Origin: Phoma sp. XZ068 | Lineage: Eukaryota; Ascomycota; Dothideomycetes; Pleosporales; Didymellaceae | Reading direction: 5' to 3' | Assembly (NCBI GenBank): GCA_004835665.1 | Contig: RBKR01000019.1 | Coordinates: 62,001 to 126,000, forward strand | DNA length: 64,000 bases | Part shown: positions 21,670-32,497 of the stretch, piece after piece | Position numbering within the stretch: position 1 is the stretch's first letter | Layout: each line of letters opens with the position of its first letter | Program-made: the position numbers and the translations under genes | The notes under the pieces: model-generated | Database searches by the model: none | The model's input: only the letters and a program-made list of their open reading frames with translations | What the model was told of the DNA's origin: nothing

Positions 21670-23773
21670 TTACAATTTCGCCTCCGCACCACCAGCGCTC
21701 CCTCGCAGGCGATCCCAGTCCTCCATCGCAAACACAACATAGCCTCTATCTTCTTTGGCGGGCCCCGCGTGCGCACCTAGCGCCGCAGGATGCCAGTATA
21801 GTGTATCGTATTCTACATTTTGAACACCCTTCTCGGCTGCCTCCTTATCTGCGCGTTCCTGTAGCTTTCTCAAATCAATTCCGTCGTTTCTTAGCGGTAC
21901 CTTGTTCTGCTTGTTATTGTGCATGCTGGTCTGATACTTGAGCACTCTCAAAAACACAGGCACTGCGTACTTGGGCAGCTTGCTCTTCGCATGCGCCAGC
22001 AACCCCTCAAAGTCAAACGACCCATTGTGTGTATCGGCAATGTTGATAGCTGCACAACCAGCCCGCCCATCATGCCCAGGGATTTCAACACCATAGACGT
22101 TCGCCTCGCTGATTCCTGGGAAGGAACCTAGTGCCTCTGCAACTTCTGCGGTTGACACGTTCTCGCTCTTCCAGCGGAACGTGTCGCCGAGTCGATCCAT
22201 GAAGAACCACCGCCCGTCTGCATCGCGGCGCAGTGCGTCGCCGGTACGGTAGTACAAGTCTCCCTTCTTGAAGACGTTGCGCTCGAAGCGCTTCTCTGTT
22301 GCTTCAGGGTTATTGTAATATCCCACGAAAGCGGATTCGTGGGGCATGTGGACAAAGATCTCACTGCCTTCCTCGTACGACTTGCGTTTGCAGAAGCCCG
22401 TCTTGGGGTCGCGGATCAGCTCGCCGGTCACGATATCGACGGCGACAGGAACGTAGGTGTTGTGGAAGCGCCAGCGGTCGATCAGGCCTTGGTGGCCGAC
22501 TGAGGTGGCGGTGAAGGGGCCGCGGGAGTCATTGAACAGGGCCATGACGCCTTCTGTACTGTTGAAGAATTCGCCGACAACCTCGATGCCGAAGCGGTCC
22601 ACGAAGCGCTGCCATACGTCTGGACGCAGACCGTTGCCGTACATGGCGCGGACGTTGTGCTGCTTGTCAAGGGGGCTGGGAGGCGTGTTGATGAGATAGC
22701 GGGCTGTCTCGCCGACGTAGACAATGGCGGTGGAGCGGGAGTCGCGAACGTCTGTCCAGAATCGCGAGGTGGAGAACTTGGTACCGATGCAGCATGTGAT
22801 GCCGGTTGCCATGCAGACCAGGCCTGTGGTGCCTCCTGTGCCGTGGTAGAGCGGCATGCAGACGTACCACCTATCGCCGTTGGGCCCGGATTTGAGGCCC
22901 ATGGTACCGACTCTGCCGGTGAGGCCTGCTGCGCGTTGTGTCTCGAAGGGACATGCTTTGGGGTGGCCGGTTGTGCCGCTGCGCATGTTAGCTGGGCCAT
23001 GTTCAACGAGACTCCAGACCAACTGACCTTGTGTAGAAGAGAAACAGAGGGAACTTTCCCTTGGCGCCGACTCGCAGCTCGTCCCCCGGCCGCTTGGGCT
23101 CCAGTCGTGAGATCTCGCCCCTTTGCACCTGGTCGAGCACGACAATCTTCATGCCCAGCTCTCCCTCCAACCGGTCCCTGACCTCCTCTATGCGGCTCCT
23201 GCAGTCGGCGTCCTCGTCGACAACCAGGACCTTGGCTCCGGCAATCTTGAGACAGTGCACCAGCGCATCGCCAGCCAGGTTGTAGTTGATCCATGCCGGC
23301 GCCGACCCAATCGCCCAGCTGCCGAGATGTGTGAACAGGAACTCGGGCCTGTTCATCATGTACATGGCCACCAGCTTCCCCGGCTGCACGCCCTGCTGCA
23401 GCATGAACTGTCCATAGCGGCACGCATTCGCATATGTCTCCGCCCAGGTGTAGCAGCCCGTGCGACTCCAGATGGCTTCTGCGTCGGACGGTAGCCGGTG
23501 GACCTGCGCCTCGAACTGGTACCACAGCGACTGGCCCTTGCCTTGGGCGTTCGTCTCGAGGCCGCGCTGGCTCGCGCGGGCGCCGAGAATGCCTCGAATG
23601 TCCTTGGTGATGTGGTATTTTGCGTCGATGTAGGCTGCGGCGGCTGCGGTGCCCGCAATTGCGCCTGCGACGGGGACTGGTGCGTGTCAGTGAGGTCGGA
23701 ATGTCGTAGCCGTGATGCTCGGCAAGCCGTAGATATGCAGCATTGGAGCTGGGGCACACGAACCGAAAGCCAT
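21670..23773 (-). CDS. FAT1: FAT1-type very-long-chain acyl-CoA synthetase / fatty acid transporter
   Basis: Exons are 23773-23764 (10 nt), 23676-23028 and 22978-21670 (introns 87 and 49 nt), giving 655 aa. An N-terminal Ala-rich membrane segment (GAIAGTAAAAAYIDAKYHI) precedes the adenylate-forming domain. The AMP-binding loop is YTSGTTGHPK, completed across the second intron. Further motifs are MPLYHGTGG, VGEFFNSTEG, YYRTGDALRRD, the FATP motif DRLGDTFRWKSENVST, and a C-terminus with KQNKVPLRNDGID. It activates long and very long fatty acids at ER, peroxisome or lipid-droplet membranes and aids uptake. The tiny first exon (ATGGCTTTCG) is supported because it gives an ATG start in frame with VPVAGAIAG; the first-exon model is less certain than the rest. 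Confidence 0.92.
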
Positions 23774-24317
23774 GGCAAGCTTCCTTCGCTGAAGATAATC
23801 GAGATACGAGCAGCGCTGGGAATTCAACACAGGAGGTGCAGATATACAACGAACAATACAGCAATCGCACGCGAATACAACGATGGGCCAAACCTCAAGG
23901 GTTCGGCAGCTCTTAATCCATCTGCAACGGCTGCGCAACGTGACTGATTGCCGACTCCCCTCGGTCTATGGTCGCGGCCGCTATTCCGCATTCGGCTACG
24001 GTGATCGAGCTAGACCCCACACATCTGCCTTGGTCGACACCCGAGCTGGGAGGCGCTCGGTACTTGAGCCTCCATCATCGGCAGCGGTCGCAGTGTTGCC
24101 AGGATGATTTTCGTTGAAAAAGCTCTCTCTGCGTCCGTCAAATGACATCGCAGTAAACTACTCTAAACTACAACTCACTCTGAACTGTATAATTCTTCAA
24201 AACTTGATGTTGAAAATGTTGCACACTCACTTCGCAGGATAAACATTAAGGCGGGACTGATTACATTTCATACATTATTCGTATCCACTTGAGATCTGCG
24301 TCTCTATAAACCACCAT
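23774..24317. other. Intergenic, FAT1 promoter and beta-galactosidase 3' flank
   Basis: No gene is supported. Confidence 0.5.
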
Positions 24318-27300
24318 TTAAGCATAAGCCAGCCTCTCCTTGGTCCACCCAGGCCTAAGATACTCCGAGTCAAACCTCGACTCCCAGCTGCTCTCAATGG
24401 CGTACTCCTGCACAATCTTGACATCAATCTTGGCACCCTCCTCCGACTGCGACCACACAGACAGACCAATGACGTTGTCACCAGCGTAGTTAAGCACACC
24501 AGCAGGGACCGGGAACTTGACCTCGTTACCCACCCAGGGGTTGAATCGACCGTACTGGTATCCGTTGACGAAGAGCTGGACACGGACCTGCTTTGATGCC
24601 GCGGCGTTCAAGACAAAAGCAAACGAGGCATCGACCTTGGCGGGGACATCGAGCGGGACAACGGTGCGGTAGAAGTTGATAGTAGCGCCCTTGAAGCCCG
24701 TGGATGGGGAGCTGGAGTTCCATTTCGAGTCGTCGAAGCCAGGCAAGTGCCAGCCGAGACGCTCAGCAGTGAGACCGCCCTCAGCCAGGGGACCACGGAT
24801 GGGGTCGAGCTGCACTTCCTCACCACCTGCCTCGCCGGCAATCTTCCACTTGGTGAAGTTGCCGCCGCCGACAAGGCTAGCTCCAAGAATACCGCGGGGA
24901 TCGGTAGCACCGCCGCGCAGGTCGTGACCGCTGTTATCTTGGGCCACGAGCAGAACATTAGTCCCGTTGGCGTTCAGAGTAGCGTTGTTGAAGGAAAGGG
25001 TCTGGTTGCCCTGGCCGAGAGTCGTGTTACCATACCATGAGCCGATGAACTCGCCGTTAAGCCATGCGCTCCAGCCAAAAGCAAGACCACCCTGGAGAGC
25101 AAGGTTAACACCAGTGGCAGCACCGCTGAAGTATCCACGGAAGAGGTGGAAGGTATTGTGGAAGCCGTACTCATCGACGTACAAAACAGGGAGCGTAGCA
25201 GGCTTGGTAGGGTTGGGGGTGGTTACGTGGTTAGCCTCCACCCAAGCAGCACCAGAGTCATCGTAGCTGGGCAGCTTCTCAGGTAGACCGTCGGCAACCT
25301 TCCAGTTGTTCAGCTCGGGGACCTTGATGGAACCGCTAAAGGCCTTCACGCTAGCCTTCAGACTGCCGTGGGCGGTCCGGTGGGTCTTCAGCTCCTGGCC
25401 GTTCCACGAGAGCTTCTTGAAGCTCTGGGAAGCGAAAACCTCGATATCAGTGGACTTTAGGATGTCGCCCTTGAAGGCAAGAACGCCGTTCTCGTTGGAA
25501 ACGTGACGGACCAGGTAAGGACCCTGGATGAGAATGGACTGGTCAACAGGTGCGAAAGGATCCTTGGACAGATTGGGTGCCCAGAACAGGTAACCGGTTG
25601 GCTTGTCGACTACAATAACCTTGACGCCGTTGTTGAACTCGTAAACACTCTGGGCAGTGACTTCAGGAATGTTAACTGAGACGCCAAAGCTGTCGGCCTT
25701 AACAGTAGCATTGGCCGACTTTCCGTTTTGAGCGATGGAGCCCTTCTTTGCGCCCTTGATGTGGAATTCTGCAGATTCACCAGCACCCGTCCAAAGGACG
25801 ACGACGGGATTTCCGTCCACCACAGAGTATGTGAGGACTTCAGCAGTCGAGTATGTGAGGGTGTTGTTGCCAATGGCAAAGTCGGTCGCGAGAATCTTCG
25901 ATTGGTGGCCGTTTAGAACAATTGAGCCAGTCTGGGGAATGGTCAAGTTACCAATAGAGGTACTGACGCGTAGTTTGAACTCCTCCCTAGTACCGGAAGG
26001 CGAGTAGTCGTGAATAGTGACGTAAAAAGCACTGTTCGTCTCAGGGTTTCGCAGCTCGGAGGCCTTCACAGCGGAGTTGGTCGTGTAACTGGTAGAGTCA
26101 CCAAGACGGTCAGTAACCGTCAAGTCCTCAGCAATACGGGTGAACAGAGCCAAGTTTTTGGTCTCGTAGTACTTGCTGTCGATCTTGCGGTTCTCGCTAA
26201 TGGGCGAGCTGTAGTCGTAAGACGTGGCAACGACAGGGCAAGCCAATGCACCCCAATTTGTGCCACCAAACATCATGTAGAGTGACAATGCAGTGGAGCG
26301 CTGCGAAATAAGGTTGCGATAGAATAAGTTCGCAAAGTCTGCACCAATGTCACCGGGACAGCCGCCCTCGGGTCCGCCCCAGGGATTGTAGCTACCACCC
26401 TGGAACTCAGGGAAGAAGCTAGGCTGCGTAGGTGAGACCTCAACAAAGTGGTCGTAGTAGTTGATGGTCTGGTAAGCAACGTACTTCCCGTTTGTGCCAG
26501 TGCACTCGTTCAAGTTGCACGACCAACAAGAGGGGTAGCTATCAAGACCAGCCACATCAACGTTTCCCAAAGCACCTGGGGCGTAGTCCTTCGACCAGCT
26601 CTTAGTGTTCATGTTAGGGTCGTTGTGAATTAAAGGGACGTCAATACCGTTGGCGCGAGCCGACTTTTCGAGAGCATCCATGTAACGTCCAGACGGCAGA
26701 TCCGGAATTTTCTTGGCTCTGTCTTTCCATTGCTGGCCATACTCATTCTCGATCTGATAGACAAGATTATTGCCGCCTTTGGTTACGCCATGCTCAGCGG
26801 CGAGTTTGGAGAATTCGGAGAAGTAGGGATCCAAGGCGGAAAGGTAACGTGGATCATCATCGCGAAGCTTGCCATACGCTCCAGTCGTAAGCCACCCAGG
26901 AAATCCCCCTGCTGTCGTTTCAGCGTTGACATATGGCCCCGGTCTGGTTATAACATAGAGGCCAACTCGTTCCGCGATCTCGTAGAGCTTGGTGAAGTCG
27001 TGGGCTCCAGTCTCGAAGTCAACGGTACGGTTGGTCGCACTGTGGTAACCCCAGTGACCGTAGAAAGCGAATGCAGTGAATCCGGCCGCCTTAATCTTCT
27101 CCAGGAGGTCCTCCCAGATCTCGGGTACTGGAATGCGCCAGTAGTGGATCTCTCCCGAGAAGACGAACAGCCTCTTGCCGTTAACCTTGAAGCTGTAATG
27201 GTCCCATTGAACAACATCATTCAAGCCATTATCGTGAAGTGGCCATTGCCCCACCGAATTGTTTTGAGCATTAATGGCTGGAATAGAAGTTGTTAGGGAT

Positions 27301-27341
27301 GCCAGAACGGACAGCCATGAGAGGCTGTTGATGGACCGCAT
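24318..27341 (-). CDS. Secreted beta-galactosidase, glycoside hydrolase family 35
   Basis: A single exon of 1007 aa, the usual length for fungal extracellular beta-galactosidases (LacA type). A signal peptide of about 25 residues ends near SIPAINA. The TIM-barrel catalytic domain begins at WDHYSFKVNGKRLFVFSGE and carries the acid/base Glu in LVYQIENEYGQ and the nucleophile Glu in FFPEFQGG. C-terminal beta-domains follow, with LacA-type jelly rolls (for example YVDEYGFHNTFHLFRGYF). Many N-glycosylation sites are present. It releases terminal beta-galactose from galactans, xyloglucan, pectin side chains or lactose outside the cell. The GGCTAA element near 27753 could bind XlnR but may be chance. 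Confidence 0.96.
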   Translation of the reverse strand: MRSINSLSWLSVLASLTTSIPAINAQNNSVGQWPLHDNGLNDVVQWDHYSFKVNGKRLFVFSGEIHYWRIPVPEIWEDLLEKIKAAGFTAFAFYGHWGYHSATNRTVDFETGAHDFTKLYEIAERVGLYVITRPGPYVNAETTAGGFPGWLTTGAYGKLRDDDPRYLSALDPYFSEFSKLAAEHGVTKGGNNLVYQIENEYGQQWKDRAKKIPDLPSGRYMDALEKSARANGIDVPLIHNDPNMNTKSWSKDYAPGALGNVDVAGLDSYPSCWSCNLNECTGTNGKYVAYQTINYYDHFVEVSPTQPSFFPEFQGGSYNPWGGPEGGCPGDIGADFANLFYRNLISQRSTALSLYMMFGGTNWGALACPVVATSYDYSSPISENRKIDSKYYETKNLALFTRIAEDLTVTDRLGDSTSYTTNSAVKASELRNPETNSAFYVTIHDYSPSGTREEFKLRVSTSIGNLTIPQTGSIVLNGHQSKILATDFAIGNNTLTYSTAEVLTYSVVDGNPVVVLWTGAGESAEFHIKGAKKGSIAQNGKSANATVKADSFGVSVNIPEVTAQSVYEFNNGVKVIVVDKPTGYLFWAPNLSKDPFAPVDQSILIQGPYLVRHVSNENGVLAFKGDILKSTDIEVFASQSFKKLSWNGQELKTHRTAHGSLKASVKAFSGSIKVPELNNWKVADGLPEKLPSYDDSGAAWVEANHVTTPNPTKPATLPVLYVDEYGFHNTFHLFRGYFSGAATGVNLALQGGLAFGWSAWLNGEFIGSWYGNTTLGQGNQTLSFNNATLNANGTNVLLVAQDNSGHDLRGGATDPRGILGASLVGGGNFTKWKIAGEAGGEEVQLDPIRGPLAEGGLTAERLGWHLPGFDDSKWNSSSPSTGFKGATINFYRTVVPLDVPAKVDASFAFVLNAAASKQVRVQLFVNGYQYGRFNPWVGNEVKFPVPAGVLNYAGDNVIGLSVWSQSEEGAKIDVKIVQEYAIESSWESRFDSEYLRPGWTKERLAYA

Positions 27342-27917
27342 CTTTGCCGGTGGTTGAAGCGTTCAAAGTCGAGGCTTAGAGACGATGCTATTAGATGATC
27401 GGCCATGATGTTACCTTTGTATCTTACGAGGATGCCGTAGCCACGGCCTGGCAAATTGCACAGTATGCACTGACGTGATGGCGAGCTTCTTGGTTCGCGG
27501 GGCTCTCGGCCTTTCGAGAGCCTCATGTTGGTGGAATTGTGAATCTCCATGGGCGAACATCAACCGACAAATACAGCGGGGATGACAGGGTGGAAGGTCT
27601 TCCTATTGAAGCTAGCTATGCGGAGATCGCCCAGGCACACCAACGCTCGGAGACATGAAAACAGGCGGGCGGGAGAGCGGCCTGGGGAGAAAGACGGGGG
27701 ACTAACGGGGTACAGATGACGATGGTAATTACAAGGGTAGAGGTGGTAGTGTGGTGGCTAACGGCGGCCATGCCGACCTCAGGACTCTCCACATCGGAGC
27801 AATATTCCTTTTGAACACCAACTTACCCGCCTTGACCAAACATCATACGAGCCGCATGATCGAACAAATTCTCCGCGGCAGGTCCATTTTGCAATTGTTC
27901 TTCGGATATGGCCGGAA
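27342..27917. other. Intergenic, beta-galactosidase promoter
   Basis: Upstream of the beta-galactosidase and downstream of the P450. Apart from a GGCTAA near 27753, nothing notable is seen. Confidence 0.45.
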
Positions 27918-29541
27918 TCAGTTTAGTGTAATGTAACAGCAGTGACCCTTCGGTGCGATCAAGAAGCGGTTGTCCATCTCCATCATCTCGTCCCGCATGA
28001 AACCGCTAATCTTTGCACCGCGACATTGCTTGAAGAATAACGCTGTTGCCAACCGGAGCTCCATGTACGCAAGATGGATTCCAAGGCACGCGCGCGAACC
28101 ACCCCCAAAAGGCATAAATGCGGCTTTCTGCTGGGCCGAAAGCTTTGATCTGTCCATGAAGCGGTTGCTGTCGAAGCTGTGAAGCTATGTCAGATACGAT
28201 ATGCCCGAATGCGAGACCGAAATGAACTTACCGGAGTGGCTCTTGGAAGATTCTAGGGTCCCGGTGGAGCGTGTAAGCTTGTGTGCTAACTTCAGTGCCG
28301 GCGGGAAGTTGATGGCCAGCGACAATCATCCCTTGGGCCGGTACGATGCGTGGCAGGGCTCCTGGCGCAGCTCCATACAATCTAAGCGTCTCCTCGATTA
28401 CACTGTTGAGCAGGGGTGCATTCTCCAGCTCTGTCAGGTCCAGCTGATCACTTAGTCCAGCTACCTCTTCTTCCAAGCGAGCCTGCAGCACAGGGTCCTT
28501 GAGAACGGCCCAGACCAAGTATGTCAAAGTTACAGCAGTGGTATCAGATCCCGCTACGATAAGATTGCCGGCCTCTACCCGGACCTCTTTGTCGGTGAGC
28601 CCTACCTTCTCTTCAGCGTCACTGGCAGCCAGCATCTGGCCGAAGAGATTCATGTTGTTGCCCTGGCTGCTGCGCATGTTTTGGATAGCAAGAGCGCCAT
28701 GGTTGTATACCACCTCATCAGAAGCGACCATTTTCTGAGCACCCTCAAGAGGGAGGTATCGGAGCATTGTCCACACGAAAGGCATCTCACCTCGGAGCAC
28801 ACCAACTAGTAGTGCTGCCTGTAGTGCATCAATGTAGGGCGTTTGCTGACACCAGAAATTAGGTATACTCTCTTATGAGCGGTGTAGTGAAGGCACTCAC
28901 CTTGCCTTGCTCAAGCATGCCAAAACTTTCACCAAAGCTCAGATGGGTGATCACATCGGTTGCCAGGAGTGTCCACCATTTGAGAACATCAGCCCCCTTA
29001 CCCGGTTGCACGGCAGCGCTCTTGATCTGATCGACGGCTAGTATTGTCTTGCGTCTAATTTCGGCCTCCCAGTTGCCTTTCATGCTCGTGTTGCTGAATG
29101 CACGTGCAAAGAGCTTCCTCCGGGCAGCATGATCATGAGGGTTTTGCATGGCGAAGATCCCAGGTTCACGGGTTGGTGTGAGATTCGGGTAGAAGTCTGA
29201 CTTCAGAAACCCAGAACCAATCTTGTGTATCTGGGACACGCCAGCAAGATCTGCGACGGCAACTTCGTTTGGTCCAATCCGGACAACGTCGCCATAATTT
29301 CGATGGAGATCGTCCACGTAGAAGATTCGACGGCCTGATAAGGTGTGGAAGCGTAGGACTTGATTAGTATATTTCGAGTGCCATGGGCCAGGCAGTTTCG
29401 AGAGCGGTGATTGCTGGCCCGTCAAGACGATCTACCGAATTCAACGTGATTCTTCACTAGAACAGTGTCAATATGATTTACCTTCAGAGCATAGCCAAGC
29501 ACAGCGAATGCGACTGCTGTGAGAAGGTAGATTGACACCAT
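27918..29541 (-). CDS. Cytochrome P450 monooxygenase
   Basis: Exons are 29541-29482, 29431-28901, 28845-28232 and 28176-27918 (introns 50-55 nt), giving 487 aa. An N-terminal ER anchor (VSIYLLTAVAFAVLGYAL) is encoded by exon 1, followed by the KLPGPW hinge. The I-helix oxygen-binding motif is VAGSDTTAV, the ExxR of helix K is EETLR, the PERF-like region is FDSNRFMD, and the haem loop is FGGGSRACLG with the Cys thiolate. It is intact and of normal length, and expected to be an ER-bound NADPH-dependent monooxygenase. The KIGSGFLKSDFY region resembles fungal P450s of secondary metabolism and xenobiotic oxidation, but the substrate cannot be read. No polyketide, NRPS or terpene backbone gene is nearby, so it is not evidently part of a classical cluster. 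Confidence 0.94.
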
Positions 29542-30909
29542 GCTGGTGGACAGTCAACCAGGTCAGGTAAATGGACAAGAAATCAATTGCGACTGCAATA
29601 ACGCTCGAACATAGGACCCAACTCTGGTGGAGGCATGCGTCATATTAAAAATAAGAGTCGGTATGTGGAGTGAAACAGAAGTCATCATTTACGACCGGAG
29701 CGCGGGTTGTACGACACGACCTAAGTAGTGGGTGGTCACTTTTGGATGAGGATCATCACGGGAGATGTCAGATATTGTCGTAGTACTTCTAGTAATGCAT
29801 CCTATTCGATACCAGTGTTTTGGTTCCATCAAAAAAGTTGTTCAAGATTCATATATTTTAAGAACGGGTTCTTATGCTTTTAACCTTCCCAGCGGTTTCT
29901 TGGCACACCAAGCATGTCGAGAGTGGAAAGTAGAATCCAATTTTGCGTGGACAGGCAGAAGGGAATCAGACGAAAATCGAGGCTTGAAGTTTATGGGGAC
30001 GAGCTGTACTTCGTGGGGAGTCGGTAAGGCGTCCCCCACATCACTACCCCGCACTGCCCGAGACACTAAATTATCACTTCGGCCAGCGAGCTAACGGACC
30101 CCGTAACTTCCGCAACCGACAGACTGTAAAGATTCCAGCCATGTTTTAATCCTCAGGTTGCTTGCTAGATAACAACCACCAACTCCATCTCGCCGGCAGT
30201 TGCGGACGGCTTCTATCGATACGAGTGCAATATCTTTTATGATGACCATGATGAACGGCACAACAGTCACTGCTCTCGGGGAGGCAGCTGTTCAGCAACG
30301 GCTCGAAGTATATACTCTCGAATAACGGCCTTACTATACGTGGCCATGGTCTTGCTTCATAGATGCTGCGGAATGTCGTGCAATGGCTCGATGCTAGGAT
30401 ATCTGGCTTGCGCAAGCATCTTCACGAAGCCCGTGTTGGGGAGACAGCGAACGCAGAGAATATCACTGCGCTGGCGGACTGGAGAAAAGAAAGCGGATAA
30501 GCCTCTGCCTGGAACTCACGGAACTAACGAATGGTAGGAGTGTGTAATCAACAGTGCAGTGCGTTCGACGGCTTTAGATGACATCAACAGCAGTTATTTC
30601 ACCACCCCTGGTGAGGCACCAGCGATAAGCTATCGAGAGTGAGCCCTGCAGTGTTCAATGTCGAGATAAGCGTGTTATGGTGTTCTGGTAGCTCAGGCTG
30701 TTCCCGTCGGGAAGCTTCGATCGGAAAGGGCCGATTGACCCGGTATCGCACTTCCAACCCCAAGATTCCGTCAGGAAACGAAGGTTAGAGGAAAAACATG
30801 AACTTTCTTGGCGATTTAAAGATTTGGAAAACCTAACAGGAAGCACACTCAACTCCTTAATATTTAAATCTAGCCAAGAGACGACGTTGTAACCTTCGTG
30901 TCATACACA
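29542..30909. other. Divergent intergenic region, P450 and GNAT
   Basis: 1.37 kb of mostly AT-rich non-coding DNA that should contain both promoters. No gene is supported. Confidence 0.5.
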
Positions 30910-31849
30910 ATGGCTCACCACGATCCAATCGTAGACGCTAAAGCGCAAGAAGCAACCCACAAGTACGCTTTCCGACCAGCAACAATGGAAGACATACCTG
31001 GTTTGCAACAAATGATTGGCGAATCGTTACGTGCGCTTGGAAAGGGTTATTACACAGACGCCGAACTCGACGGATCGATTGGGTACCTATTCGGTCCAGA
31101 TACGGTGTTGATACGTGATCAGTGAGTGCAGTGCATAACCCTTCTCTTATCCTCTGGCTTGTTGCATATATCGAAGCCGTGTGAAAACGCAGGGTCGCGG
31201 GAACCACTCATGAAAATGTGGCACAACCATAGCTGTTGAGAAACGAAGCAAAAAAAGCAATATGTGAGATTTCAACACTAGCATGATCGTACAGGAATAC
31301 GTTTTAAAAATTGAATTTGGCGAAAGAGTTCGAAATGAAAGAGCATGGAACAGAGCAAGGGCTGTCATGTACTAGCAGAAGCAAAAGCAATAGCAGAACA
31401 AGTACAGGGCCTTTCATCTAACAACCCTCAGAACTTACTACATTCTCCACCCGCTCTCGTCCCCCAACACAATCGCTGCCTGCGGTGGTTGGTCCTTCCG
31501 GCAGACCTTGTACGGCGGCAACAACGCACCTTCCACGCTACGCATGCCCGCGAAACGTAACCCCTCCAGCGACCGCGCTAGCATTAGGGCAATCTTCACC
31601 CACCCTTCATTCGCACGCCAAGGACTTGGAACCATGGTGATGCGGTACTGCGAAGCCAGAGCAGCAGAGGGAAATACCGAGACGGAGGGTTTCGAGAGGC
31701 TCGAAATGGGCGCCACGTTGAGCGGAGTTGCATTGTATGAAAGGTGTGGGTATACGAGGAGTGGGAGGCAGGATGTCGTGAAGTGTCCAAACGGAGAGGA
31801 GATTAGGATTTGTCATATGGTCAAGGATTTGCAGGGCGAAGAGCCCTAA
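30910..31849 (+). CDS. GNAT-family N-acetyltransferase
   Basis: Exons are 30910-31121 and 31432-31849, giving 209 aa. The N-terminal half starts the GNAT fold (YAFRPATMEDIPGLQQM). Exon 2 continues TYYILHPLSSPNTIAACGGW, then the acetyl-CoA motif A IRAIFTHPSFARQGLGT (Q/RxxGxG/A) and the GVALYERCGYTRSG end motif. The splice gives IRDQ-TYYI in frame, as expected for the family. Its intron is 310 nt, five to six times the local norm, and carries stops in all frames of interest. It should acetylate an amine of an amino acid, polyamine or other small molecule. It lies tail-to-tail with the lysine 2,3-aminomutase, which makes beta-lysine a candidate substrate, but its sequence does not look specifically like bacterial AblB. 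Confidence 0.87.
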
Positions 31850-32497
31850 GGGTGGAATGCGTGGGGCAGATTGTGGAAGGGAGTCAACTTGGACTCGAGG
31901 GCCTCAATCCGCGAAACGTATTGTAATTGAAACTTAGACATAGACATCAAGATCATAGACTGAGTTCTTGTCCAATTCATCGTCGAGAGATAGAGACAGC
32001 GCGAGATCTGAGAAATCAGAACGACTGATCTTGGTACAACGTTCTTTATGGAAGATTAAGACACCGGTGAAGGGCCGCTTTGAACAACAATGACTGTCAG
32101 AATCGACAAAACGAAACACCAAACGAGAGGGTACATAGAGAACATGATCAATATGTGCTCTGCGGCATCAGGCCCGCTGTTGCATTGATGAGCTGCTGAG
32201 GACAAGGTGGGTATCGAGAATGCTACGCTGACGCCCCTCCCAGAAAGAAAGAAAGAAATGTAACTTTTGTGAAAAATCGCGATGATGCAATTTCAAATCC
32301 TCCGCCCAATCCAGTTCGCGGTGCCTGGTGTGCTGTCCCAATTTTGTGTATCCAGACCAACTCTAAGCGCAGATGAGAAAATGACAAGTCACTTCAAGAG
32401 AAGACGTAAGTAAATGCAAGCTAGCGAAGTTGCAAGCATGACAACGTATAACCAAGCAGTAGCTGTTGCCCAATGGAGCCTGGACGTGCAATTTGCC
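31850..32497. other. Convergent intergenic region, GNAT and aminomutase
   Basis: 3' flanks of the two convergent genes, with a short (GAAA)n tract at 32242-32258. No gene is seen. Confidence 0.5.
32242..32258. repeat. GAAA microsatellite
   Basis: Four tandem GAAA units in the 3' flank between convergent genes. Confidence 0.7.

Noticed and set aside
22482..23891. 469-codon open frame in another frame of the acyl-CoA synthetase
   Set aside because: It overlaps a well-supported enzyme and has Arg/Ser/Pro-rich nonsense composition.
27753..27758. GGCTAA as an XlnR site for the beta-galactosidase
   Set aside because: A single short motif about 410 bp from the start codon; expected by chance and not enough to list as a feature.
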